In this document: positions 1 through 5,173 of the stretch, piece by piece
Numbering within the stretch: position 1 is the stretch's first letter
How the letters are laid out: the number at the start of each line of letters is the position of its first letter
Assembly (NCBI GenBank): GCA_018667205.1
Contig: JABIVN010000085.1
Location: forward strand, 1 to 6,310
Direction: 5' to 3'
From: Gammaproteobacteria bacterium
GTDB taxonomy: Bacteria > Pseudomonadota > Gammaproteobacteria > Pseudomonadales > Azotimanducaceae
DNA: 6,310 nucleotides
Program-made: the position numbers and the translations under genes
The notes under the pieces: model-generated
Told to the model about the DNA's origin: nothing
Database searches by the model: none
Seen by the model: the letters and a program-made list of their open reading frames with translations, nothing else

Positions 1-29
1 AGATCTTTAGATCTTTAGATCTTTAGATC
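1..29. repeat. Perfect 8-bp tandem repeat, unit AGATCTTT
   Basis: Three full copies and a five-base partial copy of AGATCTTT run without a mismatch from the first base of the window, so the array may continue to the left. Each unit carries a GATC site within the palindrome AGATCT, giving GATC motifs spaced exactly 8 bp apart. The array stops a few bases before the truncated IS6 transposase reading frame begins, which suggests it lies at or near the break point that removed the transposase N-terminus. Function is unknown; slippage during replication is the simplest origin. Confidence 0.9.
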
Positions 30-35
30 ACATGA

Positions 36-409
36 AGAGCGCAGATGTGGAACTCGGTAGATCAGAATGGTGACGCAGTCGATGACTATCTACAGACCAG
101 GCCAGATAAAAACGCCGCTAAACGCTTCTTCAAGCGGAAGTTACGAATCGATGGTGGCAAGCCTAGAAAAATCGTAACTGACAAACTGCGAAGCTATGAC
201 GTTGCCCGAAGGGAGGTTGCCCCCGAGGTCATTCATGATACTTCTCAGTATGCCAACAGGTTCAAGTCCACCGGCAGGCTCCGAGGTTTTCGAGTACTCA
301 TGCCGCTTTATCAGATCTATTTAATCCTGGGCGGCACCTTGTAGGAGCGAAGCACTACAGAATTCTCGGGATAGCTGCGTTTGATGAATTTAGTGGAGCG
401 GCTTCTTAA
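36..409 (+). pseudogene. IS6-family transposase, truncated and frameshifted remnant
   Basis: The frame from 36 reads like the middle of an IS6-family (IS26/IS6100-type) DDE transposase: WNSVDQNGD, then a run ending DKNAAKRFFKRKL, then RKIVTDKLRSY, whose Asp (codon at 180-182) matches the second catalytic residue. Three lesions are visible. The N-terminal part, with the HTH and first catalytic Asp, is missing because the frame opens only at 36. Near 257/258 the protein jumps from SQYAN to RFKSTG, skipping the family segment of about 18 residues (NRAE...HQPTR type) that holds the catalytic Glu. Near 273-275 one base appears lost, because the C-terminus continues in another frame as QAPRFSSTHAALSDLFNPGR then HLVGAKHYRIL and ends at TAA 407-409. 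The 99-residue frame that reads on to 344 is therefore a frameshift artefact after about residue 76. No terminal inverted repeats were found. It cannot encode an active enzyme; the family is known for moving as cointegrates and carrying passenger genes. Confidence 0.85.
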
Positions 410-586
410 TGGAAACACGACACAGAACTCAAATAAGGTGGTGATGATTCTTGCCAAAGAAATTGATTGGAGGAAATGCTGTTCACCAATATGTCGCTTG
501 AATTCAATCAACGCTCCAAGTTGAAGCACTTTCTTGTGTTTTATCTTTCTTTGCACCAACGATTTTGCTTTGCCGCAAAACTTTAA

Positions 587-612
587 AAGCGCTAAACCAA
601 GGTTTAACGCTT
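587..612 (-). repeat. 12-bp hairpin, possible weak minus-strand terminator
   Basis: Arms AAGCGCTAAACC (587-598) and GGTTTAACGCTT (601-612) are complementary except at 592/607. In plus-strand RNA that position is a C-A mismatch, while in minus-strand RNA it is a G-U wobble, so the full stem forms only in a minus transcript. The minus stem ends in a short U run (TTTT, plus-strand 585-588). The loop is tight, with two unpaired bases or four if the innermost pair opens. No gene on the minus strand clearly ends here, so the terminator reading is tentative. Confidence 0.45.
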
Positions 613-658
613 GCTTTCTACAATGCGCTCCGAGTCTCTTCGTGGGTTGGCATGTTCG

Positions 659-733
659 TTGCAAAAGGTTTTGTGGCAAAAGGTTTTGTGGCAGTAGTTT
701 TTGTGGCAATAGTTTTTGTTGCAGCAGGTTCAT
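659..733. repeat. Imperfect 15-bp tandem repeat, five copies
   Basis: Units start at 659, 674, 689, 704 and 719. The type sequence is TGGCAAAAGGTTTTG (second copy). Copy 1 differs only at its second base, copies 3 and 4 carry AGTAGTTTT or AATAGTTTT variants, and copy 5 is the most diverged. The unit length is a multiple of three, so both strands stay open: the plus strand reads RFCG(K/S)-like pentapeptides and the minus strand reads (K/N)LLPQ pentapeptides. Neither surrounding frame resembles a known protein, so I treat it as a minisatellite rather than coding sequence. Confidence 0.85.
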
Positions 734-815
734 GACTTATTTATTCGTAACCAGGTGAGTAAGTGCAACAGCACTACTGAAGATAATGAGGATCAAAGCT
801 TTGTGAATAACCGAA

Positions 816-827
816 TGGAATATTCCA
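816..827. promoter_or_regulatory. 12-bp perfect palindrome upstream of AP2 gene
   Basis: TGGAATATTCCA is a perfect palindrome about 100 bases before the AP2 start codon, where an operator could sit. One or two palindromes of this length are expected by chance in a window of this size, so position is its only support. Confidence 0.2.
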
Positions 828-924
828 ACTCAGGCTCCATACGACGGTCTGCATTCATCGCAGATCTGGGCACCGGGAGACAAACAATAGGGTTTTCAGC
901 ACAGGTATCATTGGAGACAATCAA

Positions 925-1494
925 ATGGCGGTAGAAAACACAACAACGAACGAGATGTATGGCATATCGAGGATTGATGATCCGGTAAATAGAGCCCACT
1001 CATGGAGAGTGAGTTTGCGCCGTAGGGGTAAAAAGCTGGTGAAGAATTTCGCGGACAAGAAGCACGGTGGAAAAGAGATTGCGCTAGCGCTAGCGAAAAA
1101 ACATCGTAATGAATTGTTGGAGAAAAACCCACCGATCAGTCGAAAGGAATTTTCCTGTGTGCTGAGGCGTAACAATAAAACTGGAATTTCGGGTGTGTAT
1201 AAATATGCCAAACGTTACACGCTAAAAGATGGTACCGAGAAGGAAATCTGGTACTGGGAAGCAAATTGGCCAACTGAAGTTGGCGTTAGCGAACACAAGA
1301 GTTTTTCTGTCAATCGATTTGGGGAAGAAGTCGCTCGTCAAATGGCTATTCGAGCCAGAGAGACAAGGCTGGCTAATCTGTCTGGCGTATTTTGGGCATC
1401 TGAGCGCGGTTCGTTGGAGCAGATTCACTGCGTGGAACCTGGCAATACTGAACATCGCGGCGATAGAGAGGAGCAATCCAGGCATGTGGCTTGA
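925..1494 (+). CDS. AP2 domain protein, two AP2-like repeats
   Basis: The protein is 189 aa. Residues about 10-66 read YGISRID, then W27RVSLRRRGKKLVKNFADKK and HGGKEIALALAKKHRNEL. This is the three-strand sheet plus helix pattern of AP2/ERF-type DNA-binding domains. A second, similar block at about 86-147 has TGISGVYK, a WYWEANW strand and SFSVNRFGEEVARQMAIRAR. The linker RKEFSCVLRRNNKTGISG is typical of bacterial double-AP2 proteins. In bacteria and phages AP2 domains are known mainly from mobile-element proteins, often fused to HNH endonucleases; here there is no nuclease domain, so DNA binding alone is inferred. The ATG at 925 has GGAG at 913-916 with an 8-base spacer. The last roughly 38 residues (from about 152) match no AP2 pattern and lead straight into an IS91-like scrap, so the natural C-terminus may have been replaced. 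The molecular role and target are unknown. Confidence 0.8.
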   Translation: MAVENTTTNEMYGISRIDDPVNRAHSWRVSLRRRGKKLVKNFADKKHGGKEIALALAKKHRNELLEKNPPISRKEFSCVLRRNNKTGISGVYKYAKRYTLKDGTEKEIWYWEANWPTEVGVSEHKSFSVNRFGEEVARQMAIRARETRLANLSGVFWASERGSLEQIHCVEPGNTEHRGDREEQSRHVA

Positions 1495-1503
1495 GCCTTT
1501 TGA

Positions 1504-1695
1504 GATATCCTGGCGACACAGACGCTATGGACGATATGTGGCGGTACCCTGCGAGTCATCGGACGGGCCCGTCTTCGGATCACTGATCCAGATGCCACGC
1601 AGAAGATCCTTGATCACTTAAAAGCACAACCACCGCGGCGGATAAGCGTGATAAACCATCTTTTCCAAAGAAGAGTCAGGCGTGCTAATTGCTGA
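1504..1695 (+). pseudogene. Probable IS91-family transposase C-terminal remnant
   Basis: The frame just after an in-frame TGA (1501-1503) reads CGGTLRVIGRARLRITDPDA followed by TQKILDHLKAQPP, ending at TGA 1693-1695. IS91-type (Y2, rolling-circle) transposases characteristically end with a CxxCGGxLRVIA...IxDPxVIxKILxHL segment. The match is good over CGGTLRVI and DPDATQKILDHL, but the preceding Cys of the CxxC pair is not in place and two or three extra residues seem inserted before the ITDP. Only the last tens of residues survive, with no catalytic HUH or tyrosine motifs, so it is inactive. It starts about 10 bases after the AP2 stop codon. The assignment comes from motif memory alone. Confidence 0.5.
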
Positions 1696-2000
1696 TGTTC
1701 ATTCAAATTTAAGCCAGCGTGGCGTGGTGGCACTAATACCTGTCTGCAACGTAACCCAGCAAACACGCACCGTATCCAATGTCGCACATAATCACCTAGA
1801 ATCGTCCCTACAACAGGGGTGTTTTGACCGCTTGCGCGCCCGAACAGTTTTTTCCCGAAAAAGTTTCCAGATAAAGCGTCCAGTTTGTTCCCAAAACGGC
1901 ATGTAGCAACCGATGCCCCTATAGTCATTAATGAAGGCGAGTCAGGGGGGCTGATTTCTGAGTATTTTTAGAGTTATGCACGCTAAATCATCGGTTTTAT
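1696..2000. other. Geneless stretch between IS91-like remnant and tRNA-Gly
   Basis: I see no credible coding frame on either strand. The 74- and 104-codon frames here lack recognisable motifs and have no ribosome binding site. No terminal repeat of an insertion sequence and no copy of the tRNA 3' end was found. This interval is immediately downstream of the tRNA on its own strand, so it should hold the tRNA terminator, but I could not identify a convincing hairpin with a T tract. Confidence 0.6.
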
Positions 2001-2076
2001 TGGAGCGGGCGACGAGATTCGAACTCGCGACAACTAGCTTGGGAAGCTAGAACTCTACCAACTGAGCTACACCCGC
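2001..2076 (-). tRNA. tRNA-Gly(CCC)
   Basis: Read on the minus strand, all parts of a 76-nt tRNA are present. The acceptor stem is GCGGGTG with CGCCCGC (one U-G pair). The D arm is GCTC/GAGT around AGTTGGTA. The anticodon stem CTAGC/GCTAG closes the loop TTCCCAA, giving anticodon CCC for the glycine codon GGG. The T arm is GCGAG-TTCGAAT-CTCGT, and CCA is encoded after discriminator T. The sequence around the anticodon is nearly that of E. coli glyU. The 3' end lies at 2001, facing the IS-rich left part. The tRNA looks intact and functional. Confidence 0.97.
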
Positions 2077-2134
2077 ATGTCACGTAGTCTAACCCACTAA
2101 CCTGTGAACCCGTTACTTTTGCAGGAAAACTCAA

Positions 2135-2245
2135 ATGAAGAAATCTTCAGTTGATAAGCTAAGCCATTTTACGGGTGTAAAGGGGCATCTACCCCGCCAG
2201 TGCTTTAACCTGTTGTTAAAGCACTGCGTAGCGCGACTCGAATAA
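2135..2245 (+). CDS. Possible 36-aa peptide with a hairpin in its coding sequence
   Basis: An ATG at 2135 preceded by AGGA (2123-2126) at an ideal 8-base spacing opens a 36-codon frame ending at TAA 2243-2245. The peptide begins MKKSSVDKLSHFTGVKGHL and continues PRQCFNLLLKHCVARLE. It is basic, has no signal peptide or clear membrane segment, and I recognise no family. The frame contains a perfect 12-bp hairpin (2198-2226) and a GGGG/CCCC mini-hairpin (2182-2195), an arrangement seen in leader peptides, but no run of one codon type points to attenuation and the next gene starts 239 bases later. It could also be the left-over start of a truncated gene, or chance. It points away from the tRNA. 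Confidence 0.35.
   Translation: MKKSSVDKLSHFTGVKGHLPRQCFNLLLKHCVARLE
2198..2226. repeat. Perfect 12-bp inverted repeat, 5-base loop
   Basis: Arms CAGTGCTTTAAC (2198-2209) and GTTAAAGCACTG (2215-2226) pair without mismatch around loop CTGTT. No T tract follows on either strand, so it does not look like an ordinary intrinsic terminator. It is the strongest perfect stem I found in the window and lies inside the 36-codon ORF. The arms do not fit the outer-box consensus of integron attC sites. A regulatory RNA hairpin or a protein-binding palindrome are both possible. Confidence 0.8.
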
Positions 2246-2484
2246 GTAAAGCAGGCTTAGTGTCGACCATGAGGTTGCTTCCAGTTATACGGCCATGGTG
2301 CCCTTGCAGGGCAGGATCGCGACCGTGTAATCCGGCATAGGTTTAAGAGCCATTCGTTTCGAGCCTGTCATGGGTAATCGTGACATCTGTTTACCCTTGA
2401 TCTGCGTGCCTTGATGACACACCGCTGGTGACTCGCAGAAGAGTCGTCAATAATAGGTATTCCTGAAGAGTATGGACGTTGTTT
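2246..2484. other. Geneless stretch with small hairpins
   Basis: No convincing gene lies here. Short stems occur at 2299-2313 (TGCCC/GGGCA, loop TTGCA), 2372-2396 (GGGTAA/TTACCC, 13-base loop) and 2430-2445 (GACTC/GAGTC). None has a T tract. This may be the promoter and leader region of the gene at 2485, or an unrecognised small RNA; I match it to no known RNA family. Confidence 0.5.
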
Positions 2485-2883
2485 ATGAGTGTAGGTGTTT
2501 GGAAACCTGGTGGGGACGCCAAATCCAGGGTGGTGGATCCTGCTCTCTTGAGTCGTTTTTCCGAATTGGCTAACGGCCTTGCTGGCGTTGTGGATGCCGG
2601 TATGCTGGATACCGCTGGCTTGGCTAATGAAAACTGGGTCATGACAGTCGGGCCAACAGCCTGGGAGGGCGCGCGGGCGGTGGACTCGGATACGGCTATT
2701 TCGCTTACTAGGTTATTTACCCTGGTGGAAGAGCAGGTCTCCGGGTGGGAGGCTGGGAATAAGTCGCCGGTCATTCCGTTAGTCAAAATATTGAAGGAGC
2801 GAGGTGATTTTGAAGCCGACCTGCGCAAGTGGATCAAGTCGAATACAAAAAATCGGTATTTGCCCAATGGCAGCGCTTTATAG
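2485..2883 (+). CDS. Hypothetical protein upstream of hisB
   Basis: The start is placed at ATG 2485 rather than TTG 2479; it gives 132 residues plus stop. A weak GGA at 2474-2476 precedes it at 8 bases. The protein is soluble-looking, with no signal peptide or membrane segment, and mostly helical in character: PALLSRFSELANGLAGVVDA, then TAWEGARAVDSDTAISLTRL, then VEEQVSGWEAGNKSPVIPLV. Its C-terminus, RKWIKSNTKNRYLPNGSAL, has the look of a conserved motif. I have an impression that gammaproteobacterial proteins with similar W-E-x-G-x-K-S-P-V and N-R-(Y/F)-L-P ends exist, but I cannot name a family or function. It lies on the same strand as hisB with 165 bases between, and a separate promoter-like site in that gap suggests it is not strictly in the his operon. 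A long minus-strand frame over the same DNA is considered a shadow. Confidence 0.75.
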   Translation: MSVGVWKPGGDAKSRVVDPALLSRFSELANGLAGVVDAGMLDTAGLANENWVMTVGPTAWEGARAVDSDTAISLTRLFTLVEEQVSGWEAGNKSPVIPLVKILKERGDFEADLRKWIKSNTKNRYLPNGSAL

Positions 2884-2904
2884 CGGCTGCTACTTACAAT
2901 CGTT

Positions 2905-2932
2905 ATGGCAGTTAAGACGCTGGCACTGCCAT
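2905..2932 (+). repeat. 8-bp inverted repeat overlapping the presumed his -35 region
   Basis: Arms ATGGCAGT (2905-2912) and ACTGCCAT (2925-2932) are perfectly complementary over a 12-base spacer. The right arm covers the end of the candidate -35 hexamer, so it could be an operator for the his genes. As an RNA hairpin it could instead trim or end the upstream transcript, though no T tract follows. Confidence 0.45.
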
Positions 2933-2948
2933 GCAGGAACAGTATAAT
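2920..2948 (+). promoter_or_regulatory. Candidate sigma-70 promoter for hisB-hisA
   Basis: A consensus -10 hexamer TATAAT (2943-2948) is preceded at 17 bp by CTGGCA (2920-2925), which matches four of six bases of TTGACA. It leaves a leader of roughly 95 bases before hisB. The leader contains a small CCCCA/TGGGG stem (2958-2972) but no histidine-codon run, so classical his attenuation is not seen. Confidence 0.5.
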
Positions 2949-3048
2949 CCGCCGCTTCCCCAGATGATGGGGTTTATAAAGCGTCGATACAACACGCGAA
3001 AAGATCCATTCAATACGCTTAGGATCTACAACAAAAGCTGAGGGCTCC

Positions 3049-3636
3049 ATGAGAACCGCTGAGATAGATAGAAACACCCTGGAAACGCAGATTTCGGTAT
3101 CCGTGAACTTAGATGGCAGCGGTGAGCGCGAGTTTCAAACGGGTTTGCCATTTCTTGATCATATGTTGGACCAGGTGGCACGGCACGGGTTGCTTGACAT
3201 CACGATTAAAGCTGACGGGGATCTGGAGATCGATGCCCATCATACTGTCGAAGACATCGGCATCACACTTGGTCAGGCGGTGAACCAGGCGATGGGGGAC
3301 AAGAAGGGTATCAGGCGTTATGGGCATGCCTATGTGCCGCTGGATGAAGCCCTGTCCCGAGTGGTCATTGATTTTTCAGGTCGACCTGGTCTTGTCTATA
3401 ATGTTCAATTTGTCCGCCAGATGGTTGGGAATTTCGACGTGGATCTGTTCCACGAGTTTTTTCAGGGATTTGTGAATCATGCGAACGTGACTTTGCACAT
3501 TGATAACCTGAAGGGCGACAACGCACATCACCAGATTGAAACTATCTTCAAAGCTTTTGGACGGGCACTTCGAATGGCGGCGGAACCAGACCCCCGTATG
3601 GCCGATGTGACACCTTCAACGAAAGGAAGCTTGTAG
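3049..3636 (+). CDS. hisB: Imidazoleglycerol-phosphate dehydratase
   Basis: This enzyme dehydrates imidazole glycerol phosphate to imidazole acetol phosphate, the sixth step of histidine synthesis, in the cytoplasm. At 195 residues it is the usual length of the monofunctional enzyme and lacks the phosphatase domain fused in enterobacteria. All manganese-binding motifs are present: [13 protein letters not shown] (H38, H46), [10 protein letters not shown] (H64, H65, E68), the [12 protein letters not shown] segment (H144, H150) and [18 protein letters not shown] (H160, H161, E164). The conserved GRPGL and the family C-terminus DPR...PSTKGSL are intact. The ATG at 3049 has GAGGG just upstream (3040-3044), a slightly short spacing. 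Its TAG stop (3634-3636) abuts the hisA start with no gap and in the same frame. In many related bacteria hisH lies between hisB and hisA; here it does not. Confidence 0.97.
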   Translation: MRTAEIDRNTLETQISVSVNLDGSGEREFQTGLPFLDHMLDQVARHGLLDITIKADGDLEIDAHHTVEDIGITLGQAVNQAMGDKKGIRRYGHAYVPLDEALSRVVIDFSGRPGLVYNVQFVRQMVGNFDVDLFHEFFQGFVNHANVTLHIDNLKGDNAHHQIETIFKAFGRALRMAAEPDPRMADVTPSTKGSL

Positions 3637-4389
3637 GTGGATATTATCCCGGCCATCGACTTTAAGGATGGCAAAGTCGTCAACCTGAAACAGGGTCAGT
3701 TAGACCGATCCACTACCTATTCTGACGACCCTGTTGGGATGGCTGCGCACTGGGTGTCCAAAGGGTGTGAGCGGCTCCATTTGGTGGACCTTGATGGGGC
3801 CTTCGATGGTCAGCCAAGAAATGCAGACGCTATCAACACGATTGCGAAGAATCATCCGGAGTTGACGATTCAATTAGGCGGCGGAATTCGTAGCGCGGCA
3901 GTTATTGAGTCCTACCTCAATGCCGGTGTCGATTATTTAATCGTCGGCACGAAAGCGGTTCAGGAACCGGAATTTGTCGGTGAAATGTGTCAACGTTTTC
4001 CCGGTCACATTATTGTCGGGTTGGATGGACTGCATGGCATGGTGGCTATTAATGGCTGGAAAGAAGTGACAGATGTTTCAGTGAAGAGCTTAGCAATGCT
4101 TTTTGAAAGCGACGGTATAGACGGCATTGTTTATACGGACATCGGTAAGGACGGCATGATGGGGGGAGTTAACCTGCAGGCAACAAAAGACTTGGCCGAT
4201 TCGGTCAACGTACCGATTATTGCGTCCGGTGGGGTTACTGACATTAAAGATATTCAGGCGCTGCTCGAAGCAGGTGAACGACCGGCCGGCGGCATTACAG
4301 GGGTCATTACCGGGCGTGCAATCTATGAAGGTACGCTGGACCTGGAAGAGGCAATCGCTCTTTGCAGGCATTTCAAGCCTGAAATCTGA
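3637..4389 (+). CDS. hisA: ProFAR isomerase (HisA)
   Basis: HisA opens the ribose ring of ProFAR to give PRFAR, the fourth step of histidine synthesis, using a (beta-alpha)8 barrel. The protein is 250 residues, close to the family's usual 245. Catalytic Asp8 sits in IIPAID and Asp130 in IVGLDG, with the conserved Trp141 in NGWKE. The phosphate-binding loops GGGIRS (81-86), ASGGV (196-200) and GRAIYEG (226-232) are intact, as is [13 protein letters not shown] (167-179). The start is GTG, supported by the family N-terminus (M-x-IIPAID) and by AGGA at 3624-3627 inside the end of hisB, so translation is probably coupled. The product PRFAR is the substrate of HisH-HisF, yet neither hisH (upstream) nor hisF (downstream) is here. 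It ends at TGA 4387-4389, four bases from the end of the convergent yibQ. Confidence 0.97.
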   Translation: MDIIPAIDFKDGKVVNLKQGQLDRSTTYSDDPVGMAAHWVSKGCERLHLVDLDGAFDGQPRNADAINTIAKNHPELTIQLGGGIRSAAVIESYLNAGVDYLIVGTKAVQEPEFVGEMCQRFPGHIIVGLDGLHGMVAINGWKEVTDVSVKSLAMLFESDGIDGIVYTDIGKDGMMGGVNLQATKDLADSVNVPIIASGGVTDIKDIQALLEAGERPAGGITGVITGRAIYEGTLDLEEAIALCRHFKPEI

Positions 4390-4393
4390 AGGT

Positions 4394-5170
4394 CTAATAG
4401 CTGGCGAGTTGTCGAGCAGACTGCCTGAGGTTCAGCATTTCTGACACTGAAATAAGCTTTATTCCCTCTTGTTCCAGCATTGGAATGGCGTGTTCCAGGT
4501 ATTGCAAGGTTGAAGGGTAGGGGTGGCCGATGGCGATAGCTGTTTTACGCCGCTTGGCAACGGCCAGTAAGCGCCGGAACTCCTTGTCTATGCCGTAAAT
4601 TGACCTGTCGTTATCTAAAAACACATCACGACTGGCCGTTCGGATATTTTCCTGTATCGCGATTTCTGATGCCACGCTTTTGGGTGTCGTTCGGGAATCT
4701 ACGAAAAATAACTTGTGACGTCTTACCGCGCGCATAAGCCATACCATCGCTTGTGGTTCTTGGGTCAAGGAACTGCCCATGTGGTTGTTGATGCCCTTGG
4801 CGAAAGGAACCAGCCTGACGGCCTGATCCAACACTATCGCTATATCCTGCTCTGATAGATCGCGTGTTAATGCCAGGCCACCGAGTGGCTTGTTCATGGT
4901 GTTTTCCATGGGCAGGTGAACCATCACTTCTTTCCCGGCGCTGTGGGCATAGCTGGCAAGACGAACGGCGTGTTGGGTTTTAGGTAGGACGGCGAAGGTT
5001 AGGTGAGCCTGGATGTTGATAGCCCTCTCGCCTGCGCGCCGATCATGACCAAGATCATCAATGATAATGGCAATATAAGAACGGTCTGCTGAAAATGACG
5101 AAAGAGGTACCAATTGCAGCAAAAGTGCCACTATCACGGGAGTAAAGCCGATCTGGGTTGGCCTCGACAA
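4394..5170 (-). CDS. yibQ: Divergent polysaccharide deacetylase family protein (YibQ)
   Basis: The 258-residue protein has an N-terminal export signal: a short basic start, the hydrophobic stretch PVIVALLLQLVPLSSFSA, and likely cleavage near residue 28. The mature part is the divergent (DUF610-type) deacetylase fold. Motifs in order are IAIIIDDLG (D38, D39), MVHLPME (H85), GINNHMGS (H130), FFVDSRTT (D158), RDVFLDND (D182, D186) and IGHPYPST (H216). The fold is related to carbohydrate esterases, but the physiological substrate is unclear; a periplasmic envelope role is inferred from its association with ctpA and, in other genomes, envC. The start is TTG at 5168-5170: the preceding in-frame codons are GCG and the ctpA TAG stop, no ATG occurs early, and AAGG (plus-strand 5178-5181) stands 7 bases upstream. 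A GTG eleven codons later would cut into the signal. It is cotranscribed with ctpA. Confidence 0.9.
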   Translation of the reverse strand: MSRPTQIGFTPVIVALLLQLVPLSSFSADRSYIAIIIDDLGHDRRAGERAINIQAHLTFAVLPKTQHAVRLASYAHSAGKEVMVHLPMENTMNKPLGGLALTRDLSEQDIAIVLDQAVRLVPFAKGINNHMGSSLTQEPQAMVWLMRAVRRHKLFFVDSRTTPKSVASEIAIQENIRTASRDVFLDNDRSIYGIDKEFRRLLAVAKRRKTAIAIGHPYPSTLQYLEHAIPMLEQEGIKLISVSEMLNLRQSARQLASY

Positions 5171-5173
5171 CGC

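Larger units (their letters stand above)
410..924. other. Geneless stretch between IS6 remnant and AP2 gene
   Basis: No frame on either strand in these roughly 500 bases has convincing protein character. The open frames present are built largely on the 15-bp repeat array or run antisense through the transposase remnant. A short frame at 435-524 contains MILAKEIDWRK, which faintly resembles the N-terminus of some IS5-type transposases and may be another IS scrap. Visible non-coding structure is a 10-bp palindrome TTGAATTCAA (498-507), a hairpin (587-612), the 15-bp repeats (659-733) and a 12-bp palindrome TGGAATATTCCA (816-827). I read it as decayed mobile DNA plus the upstream region of the AP2 gene. 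Confidence 0.6.

Noticed and set aside
394..401. TGGAGCGG as a copy of the tRNA-Gly 3' end (att site)
   Set aside because: Only eight bases match before diverging, which is readily expected by chance over 2 kb.
587..612. Integron attC site
   Set aside because: The boxes resemble attC ends (GTTAAAC on minus), but the arms face each other over two bases and there is no second box pair at attC spacing and no integrase.
317..733. 138-codon minus-strand frame with LLPQ repeats
   Set aside because: Its N-terminus is only the 15-bp repeat array and its C-terminus is antisense to the IS6 remnant; no family resemblance in between.
534..758. 74-codon plus-strand cysteine-rich frame
   Set aside because: The cysteine-rich part comes from the 15-bp repeat, there is no ribosome binding site, and the rest covers a hairpin; treated as non-coding.
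2285..2386. 33-codon minus-strand frame starting MSRLPMTGSK
   Set aside because: Only a moderate AAGGG upstream and no recognisable motif; insufficient support to call it a gene.
2921..2935. Sigma-54 promoter (TGGCAC ... TGCA)
   Set aside because: The GG-GC spacing is nine bases instead of the required ten, and the match overlaps the inverted repeat and the sigma-70-like site.
2949..3048. Histidine attenuator leader before hisB
   Set aside because: No reading frame with a run of His codons and no terminator with a T tract in the leader.
2391..3077. 228-codon minus-strand frame over the hypothetical gene and hisB start
   Set aside because: It runs antisense through the better supported plus-strand gene and into hisB, is serine-rich, and shows no recognisable motif.
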